DNA from: Rhypophila decipiens | Taxonomy: Eukaryota; Ascomycota; Sordariomycetes; Sordariales; Naviculisporaceae | Assembly: GCA_033297075.1 (NCBI GenBank) | Contig: MU858140.1 | Location: 62,001 to 126,000 of the forward strand | Direction: 5' to 3' | DNA: 64,000 bases | Part shown: positions 57,461 to 64,000 of the stretch, piece after piece | Layout of the letters: each line of letters starts with the position of its first letter | How positions within the stretch are numbered: position 1 is the first letter of the stretch | Position numbers and translations under genes: made by a program | Notes under the pieces: model-generated | Seen by the model: only the letters and a program-made list of their open reading frames with translations | What the model was told of the DNA's origin: nothing | Databases searched by the model: none

Positions 57461-58636
57461 ATGAATCCTTGGTACTCGATAATCAATAATCTTAAGGAGA
57501 GGTACACACCGGCCTCCCATACGTCCACATTCCGGAGGACGGGTGAAATCACACCTCAAGAGTTCGTCGCTGCGGGCGACTACCTCGTCTTCAAGTTCCC
57601 ATCGTGGTCCTGGGCCGATGCCGACTCGGCGAGTCTGCGCAATCCCCACCTGCCTCCAGGGAAACAGTTCCTCGTAACGCGCCATGTCCCCTGCCACCGC
57701 CGACTGAACGACGACTTTGCCGGTGACGCCGGTCACGAGGAAGCTGTCGTGGAAGGAGGCAAAGGTGGTGATGACGATGGGTGGTTGCGAACCGGCGGCC
57801 TCAGCAGTTCCCAGCCGCTAAAAGCTCGGGAGGTGCGAACGGTAGATGATGCCGGAAACGTCGGTGAGCGGGAACCTGAAGACGACGACGATATTCCCGA
57901 CATGGAGGATGAAGACGACGACGAGGCCATCATTCGTGATGTCGACAGCGACAGCAAGAACAGGTGAGCAGATCTAGCCAAACCATTCCTCTCCTCAAAC
58001 CTCTAACTCGCTAACCACCTCGACCGTTGTAGTGGAAAACGCACCTACTCGCTCTACATCATGTACTCGCTAGCATACAGGACGCCCCGGATCTACCTCT
58101 CAGGCTACCTGCCCAACGGCCAACCGCTCCCGCCACACCTGATGATGGAGGACATCGTAGGCGACTACAAGGACAAGACAGTCACGCTCGAAGACTTTCC
58201 CATGTTCGCCAACAACGTCAAGATGGCCAGCGTACACCCCTGCAAGCACGCGCCCGTGATGAAGACGCTTCTCGATCGGGCCGACGCCGCCCTCAAGCTT
58301 CGTAAGGAGAGGATGAAGGCCGGACAAGCCACGGGCAGCAGCCAGGGCATGGAGGGGCTCGTGGACGAGATCAAGAAGCTGGATGTGAGCGGTGTTGCGG
58401 CGGAATCCTCTTCGGCGCCGACGAGTGACAGCAATGAAGAATGGGAGGAGATAGATCACGACATTGCCGATCAAGACGTCGCGATCCGGGTGGACCAGTA
58501 TTTGGTTGTATTTCTCAAGGTATGTGTTATCTCCGCCCTCAACTGGTTTAGCAAGACGCCAAATGCTAACGACTCCTTATAGTTCATCGCCAGCGTAACA
58601 CCAGGCATCGAGCATGACTTTACAATGGGAATTTGA
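57461..58636 (+). CDS. ATG3: Autophagy E2-like conjugating enzyme Atg3
   Basis: Three exons (57461-57963, 58033-58519, 58583-58636) join in phase to 347 residues. N-terminus [49 protein letters not shown] is the Atg3 amphipathic helix and first E2 strand. An acidic flexible insertion (about 125-165) follows, then [22 protein letters not shown] and the catalytic loop [11 protein letters not shown] with the active cysteine at about residue 238. The C-terminus [20 protein letters not shown] completes the fold. Atg3 transfers Atg8 to phosphatidylethanolamine during autophagosome formation. A second acidic/Ser insertion precedes [13 protein letters not shown]. Introns are 69 and 63 bp; the last coding exon is only 54 bp. 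Confidence 0.96.
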
Positions 58637-58925
58637 ACTTTCGCTGTTGTCTAAGGGGTTATGGGGTTATGGTGTTCTGGTATTGGGGCGGGGGGCGGGG
58701 GGCGGGGGCGTCTGTTTTTTGATTGTTGATTTGCTGGGGCAACAGGCTCATTCAGGACAGGGCAGTCAGGATTGCTGACATAGACTCACTCTGATCCATA
58801 GCGGAAAGACTTGGCTGGGTATCATGAAATGGGTATTGGTTTTAATTTCCCTTTTGATATCACAAGGGGATGTGAATGCGTCCTTGCGATCTAATTCTTA
58901 CCTCTTGTTTAACTACTGTGCTGAA

Positions 58926-60183
58926 TCAACCATCATCTTCATCCTCACCACCACCCTCCTCATCACTAACCTCCTCCCCATTCTCAATCGCCTCCTGTCT
59001 TCTCTTCTCCGCCCGTTCCTTCTTCCTCTCCAGCAATTTATTCAACTTTTTCGCAGCATTAAACACCCCGTTCGTACCAGATCCACACGCCGCACACCCC
59101 GGATCCCGCCTATACCGCCTCAACGCACACGCCTCGCAAAAGTAATGCCCGCACCTGGTAACAATGGGCGATTTATACGGTCCCTTGCAAATGATGCACG
59201 CAAATGGTATATTCTGTAGCATCTCCTCCTCCGCCGCGTCCTTGTCGTCTTCGTCGGGATCTGCTGCTCCGGTCGTCTTCTTTTTGCGTTCCGCGCTGGC
59301 GATGGTTGTTCCCGAGATGACTTTTTTCCCCTTGGTGACGTTCTCCCATTCCTTGTCTAATTGCCAGCCATGCGCGTAATCTTCGCGTACGTGGGCGAAT
59401 TTGCAGTTGTCGCCGAAACCGCACCATCCTGTTAGTTTGTACTGTATGATTGATTGCATGTTAGTATCTGACACTCGTATTTTGAGATGGTAAAAGAGCA
59501 TCACCTACATCCTTGCAGACGTCCGGAGCCATGTCTGTGATTGTACTGTATTGTTGATTGTCATTAGCATCTAGATCTTGGGATTCAAGTGGTTTGGAGA
59601 TGGTGAGAGAAAGAATAACCTACATAGTTCGTATGTTGGAAGGTGCTTTGATCGGACCGACTGTCCTGTTCGGAGCGTCGGGGTTCTTCTGGATATACGA
59701 CTTTTGGTTTGCTAATCCCTTGTAGAGGCCGTCTTCTGTTGCGTTTTCTATGCTGCTCTCAGCTCCTCCTTTCTTGCGCGCGACTGAGCCAAGGAGGTTT
59801 TGCGCCGAGAGGTCATCGGGTTGGGACTCGTCGAACCAGTTACTTGTTTTTGTGGCGTCGTTGGAGGCTTTCAAGTCTCGATTTCGATCTGCTTCGAAGA
59901 TAGTTTCGCGGGCTATGTCTGCGTCTGTATCTTTGGCCTTGTTTCGTGAGGAGGCTGCTACGACTGCTGATTTGGGATTCTTTTTGCGGCGCTTTATTCG
60001 AAATCCTGCCTCGTCTTCGGAAGAGGAAAAGTCGCTGTCGCTGTCATCGTCGCTGTCTTTTGCTGCTGGGGGTGGTGTTGCTGCTCTCTTGCGGAGATTT
60101 GCCTGGCCTTTTGCGCCGCGCTTCTTGAAGATTGCTACTGGTGCTGGCGCTGGGGGGGCAGCAGTGGCGTCGGTGTCGGCCAT
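58926..60183 (-). CDS. CWC24: Pre-mRNA-splicing factor Cwc24 (RNF113-type, CCCH plus RING)
   Basis: Three exons (60183-59624, 59545-59509, 59441-58926) join in phase to 370 residues; introns are 78 and 67 bp. The N-terminus is basic/acidic low complexity with IFKKRGAKGQANLRKR. The conserved block runs [38 protein letters not shown], a CCCH zinc finger whose first Cys falls in the 37-bp middle exon, then DYAHGWQLDKEW and a RING finger FACIICKGPYKSPIVTRCGHYFCEACALRRYRRDPGCAACG. Cwc24/RNF113 joins the activated spliceosome near the 5' splice site. The C-terminus is acidic (EEVSDEEGGGEDEDDG). The ATG3 gene converges on it, with about 290 bp between stops. Confidence 0.94.
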
Positions 60184-61403
60184 GGTGGTAATCTGTGGAA
60201 GTTGTTGTGAGCTCTGAATGGTAAAACGAAAGAGATGTCGAGCTGATGGACTTTCTGTAGATGTTGATGCTGGAGGGCCTTGAAGGCTGGGAGAATTGGT
60301 CAGCTAGGCAAATTATGTCATCAACGCCACCAACGCTTCTAGAACTTCCAACCATGTGCTGACTAAAGCTTGTACTGCTTCCCTTTGAGAGCGGTAAGGC
60401 GTTGCTAGTCTTTTGAGGTATTGATAACTTGTTAACGACTTGACAATCGTCTTTTCAGTGTTCATTCAGATTACGGATACTACTGGTAGGATTTTCAACC
60501 CAGTTTTTACACCTACGCGCTGGGGAAAGCTCGATGTCACAGCAACAAAACCACTGCGACTTCAACAGCCGTATCACCCCAGAAAGGTCAAAAACAAATA
60601 TGCCCATCACAGAGAATCAAAAATGAAAGCGACATGTCAATATGACCACCAAGATAAGTAATAATTATGTACTAGATACAAGCATCCCCTTCGCAGTCTT
60701 TATCTCTCCATGTAAGGAAAGTTACCTGATATATGGCATCAAAACCCATTTCAAGCCGAAACAAGGCAAGAAACATACAAAGACAGGGTTTTTATAAAGA
60801 CATGAGGCAAAAAGGCCAAGCGAACACACACAAGGAAATATGAGATAACCTAGGTTGCACAAAAGATTGGAATAGAGCAAGAAAACCCCTTCTTCTCAAA
60901 AGGCTCCTTCTTTACTGCCAAAGCCTGTGACGACAACAAACTTGTCAGGAATCTGCAAATCAACCAAGCCCAGCCGAGACACAGACGGTCCTCCCAGATG
61001 CCCATCCTTGCCTTCTTCCTTTGCTAGCGCCCTAGAATGCAGGGAAAGTGCTGCTGACAGGATGAAAGCAACCAGTGGTGGATGTGTCTGGGGGATGAGA
61101 ATGATGGCCGAAGCCAGTTTTTTTGTTGACCGTTCGGTTGATTAATGCAAAGAGAGGAGAGTTTTCCTGCCTGCTACAACTGGTTATAGGGAGGCAAGAG
61201 TTGACGGAAAATCATCAAAGTCGTAAAGAAATGCATAGCGTATAGCCGGTGGTGGATTCATGACAACGAGGTTCCGATGCAGAGGTATCGTGGATAGCGA
61301 CCGACGAGAAACGACGGACAAAGAGCCCATCAAGTATCGTTTGGAACCTTATTCAAGGAAAAGTGAAAAGAGTGTATTAGGTAGGTTGTGGTGATTGAAA
61401 GGG
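60184..61403. promoter_or_regulatory. Intergenic: CWC24 promoter and ApsA/Num1 3' flank
   Basis: About 1.2 kb. Short frames at 60440-60661 and 60927-61145 show no recognisable protein. A second half of AT-rich, purine-rich sequence suits a long 3' UTR of the leftward ApsA gene. Confidence 0.45.
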
Positions 61404-64000
61404 TTACGCCCGAGGCTGGGTTGACCCCGCTGGTGCTTTTGTCGGCGTGCTCGAGGCCGAGGGGCCTGCATGGTTGTGAGGTCCACGGTGGTGCTTATGA
61501 CCCTTGGAACTACTAGTCAAGGTGCCAACGTCGTGTTTACCTGTTCACCGGTTAGGACATGTTCCCGAGATAATGTTCATCAGTGCTTCAACTTACCATC
61601 ACAGCATGCCCGCACGTTTTCTAGTCTATCAGACTCACGATCTTGCCTCTCAATCATCTCCCTAAGATCTTCGGCGCTATCTTGGACTTCACTGGCTTCG
61701 TAGATCGAATCGCTCACAGGATCTCGGCCGGAAACGCTCCTGCTCCTGATGCTGCCGAACGTTCCAGATAGAACCTTGCTGTCTTTCCAGTAGCCGCTGA
61801 TCCTCCCCATCGTGCTAAGAGATGGACGAATCTGTGAGCCCTGCTTCTTTGGTGTTGGGGTAAGAGTAGGGATATTCATCGACATGTCAATAGCCGGCGA
61901 CGCGGTCCGAACGGTGCGGGAATTGTAGGAAGACAAAGAGGCGGCTGTACGATTTCCATTGGGAATCGGCTTCCCATAAGACGGGTTGAATTCATCAACA
62001 TCTTCTCTGGTGATGTGACCGGCCATCTCTTCCGCATCTGACTGCCCCTCGTTATTAGTTCGGAGAAGCAGATACGAAAGCGCATTGAACCATGTCTCGT
62101 GTCTTTGCCCTGTTGTGCAGGTAAACTTGATGGTCCTGTTCGGAGAGACAATCACCAAGCTCTTGCGATGCAGTCCGGGCGGCATAGGGTTGTCATCTGT
62201 GACCACTCGCACTGCCTCAATGGGGACACTCTTGGCTCTCAGCTCGGCGCGTCCAGCATTGGGATCCGACGGATCCCGATCACTCCAGTACAAGGTGCGC
62301 GTATAAGGGTGCACCCAAAAGTACCGGCGATGGCGATTTCCGGAGAGTTCTTCTCGGCCTGTTTTGCGGGTGTATTTCCAGAGATACTCGCCAATCATTG
62401 TCTGGGTGATTGCCTGGATCATGCGAGGATCAGTGTTGGGGCCGAATCCATGGGTGTCAAAGCCCCCCTCACGCTGCATGTTGAATCGGGTCTCGAGTTC
62501 AGATGCAAAGGACGAGACAGACGACTTTCGGCTGTGATGAGTCATGCGAGACGGGGAGTGCACCTCGGCAGTCGAACCAGCTTTGGCAGCCGCACGAGGA
62601 GTAGGCGTACCACGTCCAGAGTTGATCGAGATGGGTGACATCGGTCTCCTAGTTCCGTTGGGTGTTCTTGGCCGGAGAGCTGGGTTCTGGCTGCGGAGAG
62701 CGGACGCGGGGAAGAGCGGAGGACCCATTGTACCAATAGCCGGCTGACCACCGTTCGAAGAGCCGCTCCTGGCCGCCTCGATAACCTCCTTGTGGTTGGG
62801 AGGAAGTGGCGGGGCATTATGGAGAGAGGTCCGGCCGCTTGCAGAGCTACCAGGTCTCCGAGGATGGCCAGCTTCAGCTGCATCAACTCCTGCATCGACC
62901 ATCTTGCCCTTGGGTCTGGTTGTGCTGTCAACACTTCCTTCCCGAGGGCGATGGATGCGAACAGTAGATGGGGTACCCATGCTAGCAACTGAACTGGACC
63001 TGTAGAGTCCGCCAGTTTCGGTCTGGTGAGATCTTGCCTTCAAAATCTGGTCGATCGCCTCGGATGTCAGTGATGTCTGAGCCTCCTGATCAATTGTAAC
63101 TACCACAGGAGCTTGTTTCTTGGCCAGTGTGCTTGGTACCGTGTCCAGCGACGACCGGGGCTGCAGCTCTGGGTTATTGTCAAGCGCCTTTGCTCCGTCC
63201 TCCGGCTTGGGACGCCAGTCAGCATCTCGGGGGATAATGAAATCATTCCTCTTTGGACTGCGGGCCTCAACCGGCTCACTGGCAAGGGCGTGGATTGAGG
63301 AGAGACTGAGAGGCAGCGGGAGAGGCGCGGAAGAAACTGGGCTAATCGGTTCGATCCCTTGAGATTGGATGTGTGAAAGGGAGAGCTCGGGTGCAGGTGT
63401 ATCTGGAAGCTCCAGAGGAATCACATCAACAGACTTGATGGATGACAGAGACAGGGGAGCCGGTTCATCATCGGGAATCAAATCGGGCTCGATATTGAGC
63501 GACTCTTGATAAGAAAGAGTGAGTGGCGCAGGCGGCTCTTCTGCTTCCTCTTGTGGCTCAATGTCCTTTGCAACAAGGGAAGAGAGTGTCAGTTCAACAG
63601 GCTCAGGGGCTGCGGCCTCGGGAATTGCTATCTCGACGGGTTCAACATCCTCGGAGCGAACTTCAGAAACGGACAAAGTCGCCGGAACCACGGCTGGTGC
63701 CAAAGCCGGTAACACGGCGGGCACCACGGCGGGCACCACGACCGCTTTCTCCTCTGGTACAGGGTCCTCAGCAACTGGCTCAACAGACTGTGAAAGGATC
63801 TCGGTGATGCTGAGTGCCTGGGGGGTTGGCAGAGGCGGCTCTGGGTCGGGTCTGGGCTCGACGTCTTGATAACTGAGAGAGCTCAAGCTGAGAACTGGCG
63901 GTGGTGGAGGCGGAGCTTCCACCTCAGCTTGCGGTTCAACATGTTCAGAGACAAGGGATGAAAGGCTCAGTGATGGAAGTGGCACTTCTGGCTCGGATAC
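61404..64000 (-). CDS. ApsA/Num1-type cortical nuclear-migration protein, 3' part
   Basis: The gene enters from beyond the right edge; about 846 C-terminal residues are visible in two exons (64000-61597, 61540-61404) with a 56-bp intron. The visible N-terminal 260 residues are acidic/Pro-rich degenerate repeats built on LSLSSLxSxDVEP. After a disordered Ser/Arg/Pro linker comes a PH domain (MIGEYLWKYTRK, NRHRRYFWVHPYTRTLYWSD, IVSPNRTIKFTCTTGQRHETWFNALSYLLLRT), then a Ser/Arg-rich tail. The last exon restores ACCDGKHDVGTL, ending HHRGPHNHAGPS. This layout matches fungal ApsA/Num1, which anchors dynein to the cell cortex through a phosphoinositide-binding PH domain to pull nuclei. The coiled-coil N-terminus lies outside the window. 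Confidence 0.88.
63265..63990 (-). repeat. Degenerate LSLSSL-xxx-EP protein repeats in ApsA/Num1
   Basis: Around eight imperfect repeats of about 30-35 residues, each starting LSLSSL/LTLSSL/LSVSEV and followed by a DVEP or NIEP box and a Pro/Glu-rich spacer. They continue to the window edge, so the total number is unknown. Confidence 0.85.

Overview
The window is nuclear DNA of a filamentous ascomycete. Genes are compact and carry short introns (about 50-100 bp) with GTRNGT donors, CTRAY branch points and CAG/TAG acceptors. The gene set is fungal: Elp6, a Sos7-like kinetochore protein, ApsA/Num1 and SLA2. The decisive clue is a complete mating-type (MAT) locus in the classical APC5-COX13-APN2-[MAT]-SLA2 neighbourhood. 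The trio MAT1-1-1, MAT1-1-2 and MAT1-1-3 points to a sordariomycete; the genus cannot be named from the sequence alone.

Layout. 1-7.2 kb: 3' end of a CIA30 gene, an RS-rich splicing-type protein, and an intronless 1339-residue protein joining a JmjC and a SET domain. 8-14.5 kb: an RRM-like gene with a poly-Asn tract interrupted by an assembly gap, a 229-bp inverted-repeat element filled with 22-bp tandem repeats, a Sos7-like kinetochore gene and a mitochondrial-type thioredoxin-like gene. 16.5-30.3 kb: an MFS transporter, ELP6, ribosomal protein eL37, valyl-tRNA synthetase with two in-frame starts (mitochondrial and cytosolic), and a PA-TM-RING ubiquitin ligase. 31-38.7 kb: APC5, COX13 (with an 8-bp micro-exon) and APN2. 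39.4-50.1 kb: the MAT locus. 53-64 kb: SLA2, ATG3, CWC24 and the 3' part of an ApsA/Num1 gene.

The MAT locus is the main result. MAT1-1-3, MAT1-1-2 and MAT1-1-1 lie on the same contig as MAT1-2-1. All four have intact frames once introns are removed, so one haploid genome carries both mating-type functions (homothallism). MAT1-2-1 sits between two direct copies of a roughly 1-kb sequence (44747-45735 and 48897-50077) that differ, where they align well, almost only by transitions, as expected after repeat-induced point mutation. Recombination between the copies would delete about 4.2-4.3 kb carrying MAT1-2-1 and leave a MAT1-1-only chromosome, the layout known from unidirectional mating-type switching in other fungi.

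Gene models were assembled by eye. Each was accepted only when every exon joined in frame at GT...AG borders; exon coordinates are given in each entry.
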